Of a stretch of 64,000 bases of DNA, positions 1 to 8,733 are shown in pieces (positions within the stretch are counted from its first letter, which is position 1; every line of letters starts with the position of its first letter). The translations under genes and the position numbers were made by a program. The notes beneath the pieces were generated by a model. It was given only the letters and a program-made list of their open reading frames with translations, did not search any database and was not told the DNA's origin. Origin of the DNA: Trichomonas vaginalis G3 (lineage: Eukaryota; Parabasalia; Trichomonadida; Trichomonadidae); the NCBI RefSeq assembly GCF_026262505.1, contig NC_067208.1, positions 3,791,962 to 3,855,961 of the forward strand, written 5' to 3'.

Positions 1-1
1 C

Positions 2-214
2 CAAGTAGACTGGACTTTGAGAGACTCTTTAGAAACTTTAGACGTTTTACATAACCATCCATGCTTTTACTTTACATCCGATAAAAGTGGTTTGGAAAGT
101 GTCATGAGATGGTTAGAGGACATACATGACTATGAGTTTAGATATGACAAGATAGAATATGAGAGAGGTCCTATAAACCGGAAAAGTGTCATAACAAAGA
201 AATTTTATTGGTAA
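2..214 (+). CDS. C-terminal fragment of unknown protein, cut by window edge
   Basis: The reading frame is open from the first bases to a TAA at 212-214 with no convincing ATG, so the start lies outside the window. About 70 residues are visible, rich in charged and aromatic residues (an MRWLED segment and a YEFRYDKIEYE segment), ending in a basic tail. It is followed directly by small virion-type genes on the same strand, so it is probably part of the Maverick A late cluster. I do not recognise the family. Confidence 0.5.
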   Translation, partial: QVDWTLRDSLETLDVLHNHPCFYFTSDKSGLESVMRWLEDIHDYEFRYDKIEYERGPINRKSVITKKFYW

Positions 215-218
215 GTAA

Positions 219-350
219 ATGTGGTTTGAAATAGGACTACTTGTTTTAGGTTTTTTCCATTGTGTCATTTACTTATTTGACGTGGCAGAAAGATATAGAG
301 AATATGAAGATGAACCAATGTCTGCAAATGTTCAGCATATGTACTCGTAA
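219..350 (+). CDS. 43-residue single-pass membrane protein
   Basis: The ATG at 219 starts four bases after the previous stop, and the frame ends at TAA 348-350. Residues 2-24 are a continuous hydrophobic stretch (WFEIGLLVLGFF, then CVIYLF), followed by an acidic and tyrosine-rich tail. The tight spacing and shared strand with the next genes suggest one late transcription unit. A small membrane protein fits the virion or membrane-associated proteins of adenovirus-like elements, but that role is an inference from position only. Confidence 0.5.
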   Translation: MWFEIGLLVLGFFHCVIYLFDVAERYREYEDEPMSANVQHMYS

Positions 351-356
351 GAGATA

Positions 357-374
357 TTTTTATCTAATATTAAA
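357..374 (+). promoter_or_regulatory. T-rich start-proximal box, virion-gene class
   Basis: A TTTTTATCTAATA block ends six bases before the ATG of the next gene. Closely similar blocks precede 756 (TTTTTACATATAG), 1868 (TTTTTATCTAATAA), 4727 and 4902 (both TTTTTTACTGAGATGAA) and 7724 (TTTTTACATATAT). The fixed spacing suggests a core promoter or initiator of virion genes. The function is inferred from recurrence. Confidence 0.45.
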
Positions 375-737
375 ATGGACGCACAGAACTTAGCGAATGC
401 ACAGCAACCTGGACAACCAAACCCAGAGAATATTCCAAATGAAGTTAGAATACAAACTGCAATGGCAAACTATGGTCAAGTGCCAACAGATGTACAAATG
501 CAAACTGCCATGTCAAATGACGCTGCGTTAGGTTTGCCACCATGGTATGCAAATATGAGATGGAAAGAGTTTTATACAAACCCTGAAGTGGGATATAAAC
601 AACTCTATGCAGATGACGCGAACACAGGAGTTGACCCGGAATATGTTTTCTACCAGAGGAGAAATAGAATGTATGAGCTCCAGTTAAAAAATGCAATGGA
701 ACTCAGAAGGAAACGTAAGAGACTAGGCGGACATTAG
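375..737 (+). CDS. Hypothetical 120-residue protein, Gln/Asn/Pro-rich N-terminus
   Basis: The ATG follows a T-rich box at the usual distance. The first ~50 residues are low in charge, with two related stretches (QTAMANYGQVPTDVQ and QTAMSNDAA), a small internal duplication. The middle carries a PPWYANMRWKEFY aromatic segment, and the C-terminus is strongly basic (RRKRKRLGGH). A small protein with a basic tail in a virion-gene run could be DNA-binding or internal to the particle. I recognise no family. Confidence 0.6.
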   Translation: MDAQNLANAQQPGQPNPENIPNEVRIQTAMANYGQVPTDVQMQTAMSNDAALGLPPWYANMRWKEFYTNPEVGYKQLYADDANTGVDPEYVFYQRRNRMYELQLKNAMELRRKRKRLGGH

Positions 738-755
738 ATTTTTACATATAGTAAA

Positions 756-998
756 ATGGGTTTCTTCAGTAGTATTGGAAACTTCTTTCGAAATGTTGGA
801 AGAGGTATATGGAATGGAATAAAAACCGTAGGAAGAGGAATTTGGAACGGAGTCAAAAATATTGGTAAAAGAGTAGGTCAGTTTGTTGGTATTATACCTA
901 AAGACCCTGAACCAGAAGAACAAGCTCCTGTTATACAACAGCCTGAACCTGCACCACAGTCTAGTTGGCAACCAAATCCAACACCTCAACCGTATTAA
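756..998 (+). CDS. Small amphipathic protein, pVI-like style
   Basis: The 80-residue product begins MGFFSSIGNFFRNVGRGIW and repeats a G-R/K-G-I-W-N-G-I/V-K unit two to three times. This makes a glycine-rich amphipathic basic helix of ~45 residues, followed by an acidic, then Pro/Gln-rich tail. Membrane-active internal capsid proteins of adenovirus type (pVI) have this kind of N-terminal helix; the resemblance is in character only. It converges with the broken gene on the other strand, with 2 bp between the stop codons. A second protein of the same style lies at 4308. Confidence 0.55.
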   Translation: MGFFSSIGNFFRNVGRGIWNGIKTVGRGIWNGVKNIGKRVGQFVGIIPKDPEPEEQAPVIQQPEPAPQSSWQPNPTPQPY

Positions 999-1000
999 AA

Positions 1001-1850
1001 TTATATTTTTACCGTTCGATAGTAGTTGTATATGAGACTAAGTTCTAAGTAAAACGCATGGTATAATGGAACTATTCTCTTTCTTCCATCTGTAGTAAAC
1101 CATACTTGAAAGTCTGAAATACTTCCACTCGGTGGTTCATATAGCTTTGTAGGTTTTTCGTAAAAGTCATTTGCCAAGCATAAAAAGAGTTTTGTGCACC
1201 AGAAAATGAAGCATGAACTATAATAGCATCTTGGTCGAAAACATTTTCATATGTTCCATTAGGGTTTTCGACTTCATAAAAGTTCGGGTGTACTGGATAT
1301 TCTGCAGGCTGATTTAACATCCTCAAAAATCTATACCATGCCAAGTTGTTATATTTTGTAGAAATATAAACGTCTTCTCCAAGGTCTTCTATTCTATCGA
1401 TTTTAACAGTTGCATTTTTCCTGTCATATATAATATCGAGATGGTACTCTCCTTCGTCAATGTTGTACTGTTTTGCATATTCGAGATAGATATCGTTTAT
1501 TTTTTCTTGAAAAAGCTTGAAGAGTTGTTTCTAAGTTTACAAGCAAACTAACTTGTAAAAAGTTTTCCCTGTTCAAATTTCTCATACGTACGTTTTTCTT
1601 TGTTATAGTATCGAACTTCAAAACCGACCGTAAATGGGAAACCATGTATGGCTTCTGAAATGAACTTCATTCTACGAAAGCCAATAGCTTTTGTGACGGA
1701 TGGGTCTCTTAACCATCTTAGTGGGTAGTCAAAACGATAGCCTTCATGCTTTACGGTCTCTGTCTCAAACTTTTGACCGACATTCGTAAAAAGTTCATCT
1801 AATGGTTTAGTTGTAGCAACTCTTGAATTTTCTTTTTCTATTGAAAGCAT
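1001..1850 (-). pseudogene. Broken minor-capsid-like gene, second copy in A
   Basis: Read from 1850 down, the product matches the intact gene at 7724-8584 across its length: a KPLDELFTN segment, the FDYPLRWL...KAIGFRR block, then an LAWYRFLRMLNQ block and a VHASFSGAQNSF block. The frame breaks at least twice, near 1500-1550 and near 1165. After the second break, a frame matching the last ~40 residues of the family continues to a stop at 1001-1003. Divergence from the 7724 copy is considerable, so it is an old duplicate or comes from another element. Confidence 0.75.
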
Positions 1851-1867
1851 TTTTTATCTAATAAAAA

Positions 1868-3334
1868 ATGTCAAATGAAACAGCGTCTATGAGAGAAATA
1901 CAACACAACCGACAACTCATTGTGCAAGCTCTAAATAAGAACACAACAAACTTTTCAAACTATTCTAAGATATCTGAGTCATTGAAAGAAGGAAACTTAA
2001 AACTGACATTAAACCCAATGACAGACGAGTTTCTATTTCAAGACAACAAGAACCATACTGTCTGTGTAAATCCAACAAAAGGAACTTTAAACGAGAAACC
2101 TATAAAAGAACTTCTTTTGAAAGCAGATGTTGACAACAAAGCTGACAAAGAGTATGTCATTGAAAAAGTTCAAGAAGAACATGACAGAGCAGATGCAACA
2201 TATGCAACAAAAGAACATACTCATCCTGAACTAGCGGACAAAACATATGTTGACAATAAAATGTCAAGTGAAGTGACAAGAGCTGAAAACGAATATTCTA
2301 AAAAGACTCATACACATACCATTGCAAATATTACAAACTTACAAGAAACCTTAAACAGGAAAAGTGACGTTGGACATACACATTCTATATCTGAAATAAC
2401 AGACTTAAACGTTAGCCTTGAAAAGAAAGCAGATAAAACATATGTCAACAGTGAGTTAGAGGAGAAGGTAGATAGGGGTTGTATGGCTAGTGCGTTAGTG
2501 AAGAAGGCAGATAAGGAATATGTGGATGAAAAAGACAATGAAATTATAGAAAGGGTTGAATGGTACCATGAACGGACAACAAAGATTTTAAAAACTAAAG
2601 CCGATACAGGGTGGGTTTCAGGATGTTTAGACCTTAAAGCGGATAAAACATATGTTAACGATGAGTTAGAGAAGAAAGCGGATAAAACATATGTTAACGA
2701 TGAGTTAGAGAAGAAAGCAAATAAGACTCATACACATACAAGTTTTACAACTTTTACAGCAGATGATATTACACTAAACACAACCTTGCCAAGTAAAGCT
2801 CCAACAATACCACCGGCAACAAGTCTTGTAGATACTTTGATATCTAATGACAATAGTATTATACATCTAAGACAGGAACTCAATGTGCTTAAACAAATTT
2901 TGCCGAATCTTATTTACCCGGTTGGTTCTATTTACACGTCAATGAACTCTACCAGACCAGAAGTAGTACTTGGTTTTGGAACTTGGACTCAAATAGTCGA
3001 CAGGTTTTTGTATTGTGCAAACTCTTCAAAGGAAACAGGTGGAAGTAAAACGATTTCAGGTGCAAATTTACCTGCACACAGTCACTACATAGATTTAAGT
3101 ACAACTAACGCAGGTTGGCATAGTCATAGATATTGGGATTGGTCAGCAATGACAAAAGGTAAAGGATATGATGTTAAAGACAACGTTAAGTTTGCTATAA
3201 ATTGTTTCTGGGGTAACACACAGGGAGAAGGAAACCATATACATCGCGTTTCAGGGTATACGCAAACAACGGGACAAAGTAAAGACTACATGCCACCTTA
3301 CATGACAGTTTACGCATGGTATAGAAATGCTTAG
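1868..3334 (+). CDS. Trimeric fibre with phage tail-collar C-terminal domain
   Basis: The 488-residue frame is intact. Residues ~1-80 form a mixed N-terminal domain, probably for attachment to the particle. Residues ~85-300 are repeats built on ADKTYVN/ADKEYV followed by E-L-E-K-K, typical of trimeric coiled-coil shafts. Residues ~350-488 match the tail-collar fold of phage short-tail-fibre proteins: YPVGSIYTSMN, LGFGTWTQI, a GGSKTISG turn, LPAHSH and other His pairs, and a terminal MPPYMTVYAWYR. Fibres with this domain recognise surface receptors in phages. A TTTTTATCTAATAA box precedes the start. Its stop overlaps the convergent integrase stop. Confidence 0.85.
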   Translation: MSNETASMREIQHNRQLIVQALNKNTTNFSNYSKISESLKEGNLKLTLNPMTDEFLFQDNKNHTVCVNPTKGTLNEKPIKELLLKADVDNKADKEYVIEKVQEEHDRADATYATKEHTHPELADKTYVDNKMSSEVTRAENEYSKKTHTHTIANITNLQETLNRKSDVGHTHSISEITDLNVSLEKKADKTYVNSELEEKVDRGCMASALVKKADKEYVDEKDNEIIERVEWYHERTTKILKTKADTGWVSGCLDLKADKTYVNDELEKKADKTYVNDELEKKANKTHTHTSFTTFTADDITLNTTLPSKAPTIPPATSLVDTLISNDNSIIHLRQELNVLKQILPNLIYPVGSIYTSMNSTRPEVVLGFGTWTQIVDRFLYCANSSKETGGSKTISGANLPAHSHYIDLSTTNAGWHSHRYWDWSAMTKGKGYDVKDNVKFAINCFWGNTQGEGNHIHRVSGYTQTTGQSKDYMPPYMTVYAWYRNA

Positions 3335-4291
3335 TCGTCATTTTCAACTTCTTTAGCATATTCGTCAGGAGTTGTCTTATATTTGTTAGGAACTGTCTTT
3401 GAAAGTATACCACCTTGAACTTTGACAAGTTTGAAACGAGGTCTGACAATAGTAGTTTTATCTTCTGCTTGCAGTCTGTACATTTTGCCATGTTTGCCTA
3501 AAACTTCATAATATTCTCTTGTATACTTTCTTCTATTTTTACGAACACGAACGTGAGTACCTGTCGAGTTCCCATTGTTGTCATAGTCAATAGTATTTTC
3601 ATATGGGTCGCGTTTAGGTATTTCTATTTTTACTTTGTCACCTTTCTGAAGTTTGAAGCCTGGCATTCTTTCTTGTTTGTCTCTTTTGACTAAACTATTA
3701 AATATATAGTCTTTCTCTAAGTCAGGGTTGTTTTTCATTTCTTCGGGGGAGTGGTTTCCCAAACCTTTTTGTTTACGGTTATTGTAAATATTTAAAACTT
3801 GTCTCATCTTTGCCATGGAGAAGTGTCTATACTTGTCGTCATATGACATTTCATTTGCTTCACCACCTTGTGGTTGGTTTAAGTCTCTTAAGATTTTTAT
3901 ACAACTGTCAATGACACCAAGAGCAGAATGGTTTTGGTCGACAATGAAATATTGGTTTACATTTTTTGAACGCAGATAGTTTTTAATATCGTCTGATTTG
4001 AAAGAACTTTCATAGTCAGATGTCAGTTTTGTTGGATGGTATTTGTCAACGAATATTGTCAAAGCAGTTTTCACATCTAAAATATTTTTGGACTGTAATG
4101 GTATGGCTTCACAGTATCTTGTGTTTTGACCGACAAATATTAGCCAATATGGTGGTCCATCTTCTCTATATCTCGGAATGTTTCCAAGATATCCATTTAA
4201 ACCAAGCATTTGGTGTTGAACTAAAGATTTTTACCATGAGTGCTTTCTTTGTTGCCTTAGAAACATAGGGGTCCTTGTTTGAATTCGTCAT
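3331..4291 (-). pseudogene. Retrovirus-like integrase of Maverick A, 5' part frameshifted
   Basis: The main frame (4209 to 3331) holds the integrase core: an LIFVGQNTRY strand, TSDYES with the second catalytic Asp, and a DQNHSALGVIDS helix where the usual catalytic Glu is Asp. A KxQKGDKVKI SH3-like region and a long basic C-terminal tail follow. The N-terminal ~35 residues (from the ATG at 4291) are in another frame, ending near 4166-4200, and the first catalytic Asp appears to lie at the break. In Mavericks this enzyme joins element ends to host DNA. It is clearly diverged from the copies at 38,143 and 53,204. Confidence 0.75.
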
Positions 4292-4307
4292 TTTTAACCC
4301 ATAAGAA

Positions 4308-4707
4308 ATGGGTTTATTTGGCGCATTAGCAGGAGTCGCATCTAGATTTTTGCCCGCAGTGGGAACAATAGCCAGAGGTGCATTTGGAATTGGAAGGAAG
4401 ATTTTGAGTACATTAGGTATACTAAAGAGAAAGCACAACCTATTATACAAACTGTACAGAAAGGTTGGGATGTAGCACGAGATGCACAAATCTTATTCCA
4501 AATCCTGAAACAAGAGGAAAAGTTCAAGGATGGATGGACAATGTAGGAAGACAAGCAGGAAACTACTATAACAAAGCAAATGACTACTATAACCAAGCAG
4601 GGCACTATATGGACCAAGGTGAAAGATTCTTTAACAGAGGATATAACCATGCACAACAGTGGGTAAACAACAACCAACCTCAACCGCCTCAAACGTGGGG
4701 AATGTAA
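4308..4707 (+). pseudogene. Small amphipathic capsid-type gene with two frame breaks
   Basis: It starts 16 bp from the divergent integrase start. The first ~40 residues (MGLFGALAGVASRFLP, then GAFGIGRKI) form a Gly/Ala-rich amphipathic helix like the protein at 756. A middle part in a second frame (KAQPIIQTVQKGWDVARD) and a third frame from 4465 (WMDNVGRQAGNYYNKAND with NYYNK/DYYNQ/HYMDQ repeats) then continue to a TAA at 4705. The parts follow each other without gap, so one gene with two single-base shifts is likely (near 4425 and 4500). A pVI-like role is inferred from character and context. Confidence 0.55.
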
Positions 4708-4726
4708 AATTTTTTACTGAGATGAA

Positions 4727-4882
4727 ATGAACAATACAGCTTTGAGACAAATGGGTTCAAGATGGATTTGTCGGCTTCCAGCAGTTACACCACCACGTGT
4801 TTGTCAAGTTCTTCCTATACCTCAGGAAGTTTTAGACCGACTTAAAAAACCTCAACAACCAGTTGAAAACAAACCAAACTAA
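4727..4882 (+). CDS. 51-residue protein of unknown function
   Basis: The box TTTTTTACTGAGATGAA leads straight into the ATG at 4727; an ATG five bases upstream reads into a stop after one codon. The product begins MNNTALRQMGSRWICRL and is proline-rich in its second half. An identical promoter-like box and spacing occur before the next gene, which supports this short frame as real. No family is recognised. Confidence 0.5.
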   Translation: MNNTALRQMGSRWICRLPAVTPPRVCQVLPIPQEVLDRLKKPQQPVENKPN

Positions 4883-4901
4883 AATTTTTTACTGAGATGA
4901 A

Positions 4902-5486
4902 ATGACCGAAGAAGTTGAAACGGTAGATTTGACACCACAAACAAAAAGTTCAGAACCATTGTCAAAACCTGTCAAAGAACTTACAGATGAAGAGAAAAAT
5001 TCAATAATAGAAAGTGTGAGGTCTGGAAATACAAACTCTAACTACAAAGTCACTTTTCATAAAAATGGAACGGCTAGTATCTCAAAAAAGAAACAGACTC
5101 TCACAAATAAAATATTGAAGTCTGAAGGAGCTTTCGAGACAACAGATGGAAAAGTTTACTTCACTGACCAACAGTTCATTATAGAACATCTCATTGACTT
5201 AGAGTCGAAATATTCTAAACTTTACAACAAACACAAAAAGTTGAAAGGAAAACAGAAACAAATGGCATATGACATTTATGAAGATGTTGACGACACAACT
5301 GTTCAAGCAAGTGAGGTAAAGTCAGATGAACCGAAAAGTGACGAAAAACCAATAGAAGAAGGTGAGCCAAAAACTGAAGATAAACCAAAACCAAAGTTTA
5401 GTTTCAATACTAAACCAAGTCAACCTTCATTAGCTGGTATGGGTTGGCGTCAAAGACTTATGGCAGCCGGTGGTTATGTAAAGTAA
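4902..5486 (+). CDS. Acidic coiled-coil protein, unknown
   Basis: The 194-residue intact frame has an acidic disordered N-terminus (~1-40), a small folded part (~45-90, with YKVTFHKNGTASISKKK and VYFTDQQFIIEHL), a short coiled coil (LESKYSKLYNKHKKLK, ~95-115), then ~60 residues of Glu/Lys/Pro-rich linker and a Gly-rich end (MGWRQRLMAAGGYVK). The general plan of a short basic N-part, acidic linker and coil resembles the gene at 43,310-43,743 in the inner Maverick, but I cannot show homology by eye. Confidence 0.6.
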   Translation: MTEEVETVDLTPQTKSSEPLSKPVKELTDEEKNSIIESVRSGNTNSNYKVTFHKNGTASISKKKQTLTNKILKSEGAFETTDGKVYFTDQQFIIEHLIDLESKYSKLYNKHKKLKGKQKQMAYDIYEDVDDTTVQASEVKSDEPKSDEKPIEEGEPKTEDKPKPKFSFNTKPSQPSLAGMGWRQRLMAAGGYVK

Positions 5487-5515
5487 AGAAAAAACATTTT
5501 TTTATTTTTATAAAA

Positions 5516-7669
5516 ATGCCCCCATATAGAATGGACAGAAAATCTGCTAGAATAAAAGCAGAGTTAGAAAGATATGGTTGGAGAGTTTCAAAGAAGTTTA
5601 AATATAGGAAGGGAAGACCCATAAAAGTCTATGACAAACTGGCTGGTCTTCGCTACGAAATGGACTTAGAAACAGCACGTGCAAATTATCCAAACAGACT
5701 AGAGAGGTTAGAAGAAGAGCGTCTTATGAACATGCCTTTCGATGTTAATGAACCTCAAGTTGAAGGACACGACGGCTTTGCCAGGTTCTACTGGAAACAT
5801 GACGAACAATTGCATCCCTTGAGACGGAAAAAAGGGAAGGGTGAAGACACACATGCTCCCATGGAAAGAACAAGATATGCATATGAGAAGTATCGTGAAG
5901 TTAGAAGTAAAATTACTTCTGGCCGAACCTTTACAGTAAACTTTGACGAAGGAAAGAACAAAGAAGGCTTCATGGGAGTACTTGCTGCAATTCAAGACGG
6001 AAATAAGAAAGGATACAATCTCAGACTAACCGTAAAAGATTTGGATGGTCATATTTACTATGCACATGGCAATGTCACAACAGCCGCACAACTTCTTGAC
6101 GCTTTCAAGACTACAAAGAGAGAACAAATGTTTGACTCCGACTCAGATATTTTGAATGCAATTGAAGGAATTGCAAGCGTGAAGTTCGAATGGTATCAAC
6201 CTAACCCTCAAGCAGTCAGACAACATGCTGGATACTTCCCGTTCAGAAATAAGTCTGACATTGACTTAACAAGGTATGGAATTTACAATTCAATTGAAAC
6301 AATTGTCAATGAACCTTGTATTCTTACATGTCTCAGGAACTCTGGTCTTGTTACAGATGAGAAGATGAAGTATCTTGAGTCATGTGTGAAAACAAGGTAC
6401 ATTCTTAGAGGTCAATTGGCAAAAGTTGCACCGTTGGCAAATGTGAATATCCGAGTCAACATACCTACAGCTAAAGGTTTTTCACATGACGACTATGTTG
6501 TTGACTTCAAATTGCCATGGTTGAAGATTGTACTTGTCCACAACCACTTCATGTTGAACGAAAGTCTTACAAACCCATTGTTCGGAAAAGGCAAGTGCAA
6601 CATTGTCAGAGCTGTTAACATTCTTTTCGAGAAAGGCTTGTTGGAACCAATTCCAGATGACAAGCTGACAGAAACTTTTGTACCAAAAGACGAAACAAAC
6701 TTTTCATTGTTAGCAAGACCAAAAGTTGTTCCAGACAAAGTTATAGCACAAAAGAAGTACACAGTTCCAAAAGGAGTTGGATTGTTCGGATACCAACCTG
6801 AACCAGAAGAACTTCCAATGAGGTTGCAAGAACTTCAAGATGCTATAAACAAACTTCCATTGAGACATCCAATCGACGTCAAATTGTATTGGAGAGCATC
6901 AGAGTTAGGTCAGAAGGTTTTATATGAAACAGGTTGCTTTGACGATGTTTATGAGATAACAGGAGGAGTTTCTCAAAAGATAAGAGACTCACTTGAATTT
7001 CCACGAACTGGACCCATTGGTTGCGACAAGTTCGACTCATATGAAAAGATATACTATGTCGACCTTAACGCTGCGTACATGAGGTTTGTCCAATATATCC
7101 CGACTGGAATTCCAAACGAAGATGGTGAGTTCCCGGGAAAGAACTATACAGTTGGAAAAGTCATACAACAAATGTATGATATTAGGAAAGCTTCAAACCC
7201 CAAACTTGCAATGACACTCAAATTGCTTATGAATTCGACATGGGGATATTCCATTAAGAAACCTCAAAAGATGAAGAGTAAACACTATGAGAAGGTCGAC
7301 AACTTTGTTGAAAGGTTTTCTCCTTTTGTTTTGAAATACGAGTTCACCGAAGGTCAAAATGGCTTAGTAACCACAGTAAAACCTATTGTCGAGCATTGGT
7401 CATACCCTCAGTTCGCAAAGGCAGTCCTTGACAACTACAACAAATTCTTCTCGGAAGTTAAATCCAAAGTGAAGGTATACTATGAGAACATCGACGCACT
7501 CATGACGAACGAAGAAGGATACAACAAACTCATTGAAATGGGTATGGTCGGTGAAAAGATGGGCTTTTTTAAGCTAGACAAGGTATTTTCCGAAGTTCAT
7601 GTAATATCGAAAAGGAAATACTGGGGAATACTTGAAGACGGCACAGAAGTAAAACATTGCATGAAATAA
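5516..7669 (+). CDS. polB: Protein-primed family B DNA polymerase, shortened and probably inactive
   Basis: The start at ATG 5516 follows a TTTTTTATTTTTATAAAA box; upstream in-frame codons overlap the previous gene. The 717 residues include the polymerase-associated N-terminal region shared with the copy at 45-49 kb (ILTCLRNSG; HNHFMLNESL), motif A (YYVDLNAAY), motif B (KLLMNSTWGY) and motif C (YYENIDALM). Three things are odd. I see no 3'-5' exonuclease motifs where they occur in the other copy. Motifs A and B are separated by only ~55 residues instead of ~150. Motif C has Asn in place of the first catalytic Asp (YxDTD). The frame also ends right after HCMK, where the longer copy continues. 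It is a real PolB relative but likely not a working polymerase. Confidence 0.8.
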   Translation: MPPYRMDRKSARIKAELERYGWRVSKKFKYRKGRPIKVYDKLAGLRYEMDLETARANYPNRLERLEEERLMNMPFDVNEPQVEGHDGFARFYWKHDEQLHPLRRKKGKGEDTHAPMERTRYAYEKYREVRSKITSGRTFTVNFDEGKNKEGFMGVLAAIQDGNKKGYNLRLTVKDLDGHIYYAHGNVTTAAQLLDAFKTTKREQMFDSDSDILNAIEGIASVKFEWYQPNPQAVRQHAGYFPFRNKSDIDLTRYGIYNSIETIVNEPCILTCLRNSGLVTDEKMKYLESCVKTRYILRGQLAKVAPLANVNIRVNIPTAKGFSHDDYVVDFKLPWLKIVLVHNHFMLNESLTNPLFGKGKCNIVRAVNILFEKGLLEPIPDDKLTETFVPKDETNFSLLARPKVVPDKVIAQKKYTVPKGVGLFGYQPEPEELPMRLQELQDAINKLPLRHPIDVKLYWRASELGQKVLYETGCFDDVYEITGGVSQKIRDSLEFPRTGPIGCDKFDSYEKIYYVDLNAAYMRFVQYIPTGIPNEDGEFPGKNYTVGKVIQQMYDIRKASNPKLAMTLKLLMNSTWGYSIKKPQKMKSKHYEKVDNFVERFSPFVLKYEFTEGQNGLVTTVKPIVEHWSYPQFAKAVLDNYNKFFSEVKSKVKVYYENIDALMTNEEGYNKLIEMGMVGEKMGFFKLDKVFSEVHVISKRKYWGILEDGTEVKHCMK

Positions 7670-7723
7670 AACATTGTATGAAGTAAAAACGTTTTTAAAA
7701 CAGTATATTTTTACATATATAAA

Positions 7724-8584
7724 ATGCTTCAGGTTGAAAAACAAAGAACAAAAGTAGCAGATACAAAACCGTTAGACTATATCTTTACAAACGCTGGTAG
7801 GACTATATCAGATGAAGAAATTTCATCCCGATCTTACAGGTTTGACTATCCAATTCGTTGGCTTCAAAGTCCTTCAGATGCAAAGGCAATAGGATTTAGA
7901 AGAGTTTTGTTTTCAAATAGAACTAATGCATTCATGTTCGCAGTATATTTTCACGGTCAGTATAAAGGTTCTGACGGTCTAATAGAAAAATTTGACGAAA
8001 TGAAAATCTTTACAATTCGTTCAGACGAAAGTCTTGAAAAAACTCTAAATGACTTTCAAACTCAAATAAACAAATACTACTGGGAATTTCAAGAAAAATA
8101 CCACTCTTTACTAAATGGAACATACTATCTAAAACTAGAATACGACAAGATGAACTCCACCGTTTCATTTCAAAAGATTGAAATTAACCCTCCAAGAGAT
8201 ACAGAGTTTTTATATTGGGGAGTAGACAGACGTTCTTGGGCACAATTTCTTCGGTTACTAAACCAGAACGAACCATTACCACCAGATGGTCCATTTAAAT
8301 TTATACTTCCACCAGCAGATTTGACAGTTTATAGAAACGTGTTTGACCCTCAAAATGTCATGTGTCATGCAAGTTTCAGTTCAAGCAACAACAGTTTTCT
8401 TTGTATTGGTAAGGACTTTTATGACTTTGCTTCTAAATTCTACGAACCACCTAGTAACAGTTTCTCTGACTTTCAAGTTTGGTTCACAACAAATGGCGTG
8501 CAGCATATAATACCATTGTACTATGACTTTTATCTCGAATTGTCTTTCATATACAACTACGGAAAAGTGCTGAAAAAGTATTGA
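7724..8584 (+). CDS. Minor-capsid-like jelly-roll candidate, intact
   Basis: The 286-residue frame follows a TTTTTACATATATAAA box. Family features shared with 1001, 28,119, 44,074 and 60,345: an N-terminal F-x-x-P-x-x-W-L followed by K-A-I-G-F-R, a beta-rich middle, a V-M-C-H-A-S-F-S segment, and a C-terminal FQVWFTTNG...LELSFIYN. Length, beta content and presence once or twice in each Maverick suggest a penton or minor capsid protein. The assignment is inference from context, since no diagnostic motif is known to me. Confidence 0.6.
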   Translation: MLQVEKQRTKVADTKPLDYIFTNAGRTISDEEISSRSYRFDYPIRWLQSPSDAKAIGFRRVLFSNRTNAFMFAVYFHGQYKGSDGLIEKFDEMKIFTIRSDESLEKTLNDFQTQINKYYWEFQEKYHSLLNGTYYLKLEYDKMNSTVSFQKIEINPPRDTEFLYWGVDRRSWAQFLRLLNQNEPLPPDGPFKFILPPADLTVYRNVFDPQNVMCHASFSSSNNSFLCIGKDFYDFASKFYEPPSNSFSDFQVWFTTNGVQHIIPLYYDFYLELSFIYNYGKVLKKY

Positions 8585-8644
8585 AAAATATATTTTAGGT
8601 GAAGTGGTGAGATCTCACCTGTTTTCTCACCTCTTTTCTCACCC
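8585..8644. repeat. GGTGAGATCTCACC palindromic repeat (family P3), copy 1
   Basis: An AAAATATATTTTAGGTGAAG block leads into the perfect palindrome GGTGAGATCTCACC, then CACCTSTTTTC-type echoes. It starts at the stop codon of the minor-capsid-like gene and lies upstream of KilA-N-1. Copies also occur at 9961, 11,014, 11,132, 27,301, 40,878, 49,500, 51,281, 51,845, 52,961 (twice) and 61,978, always between genes. It could be a two-way terminator or a protein-binding site. Confidence 0.8.
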
Positions 8645-8733
8645 TCTTGAATTTTGTATAAAAAGCAACCGCCGGAAAACAGCGGGTTGGTTTTTTTAAA
8701 AAAATATTTTTTATTTTTATTGTAAGAACTGAA
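8645..8733 (+). promoter_or_regulatory. Partial P1 palindrome plus KilA-N promoter block
   Basis: Bases 8648-8690 contain a decayed P1 unit (TTTTGTATAAAAAGCAACCG followed by GGAAAACAGCGGGTTGG). Bases 8693-8733 are a T/A block with AAAAATATTTTTTATTTTTATTGTAAGAACTGAA before the ATG. The same T-rich block with TGTAAGAAC stands before the gene at 10,101 and, as TTTTGTATGTAAAGACA, before the KilA-N genes at 11,812, 12,512, 39,348, 40,044 and 50,463, suggesting a common promoter. Confidence 0.5.

Noticed and set aside
445-989. Minus-strand frames opposite the 375 and 756 genes
   Set aside because: Antisense shadows of genes with clear promoter boxes and protein character on the plus strand.
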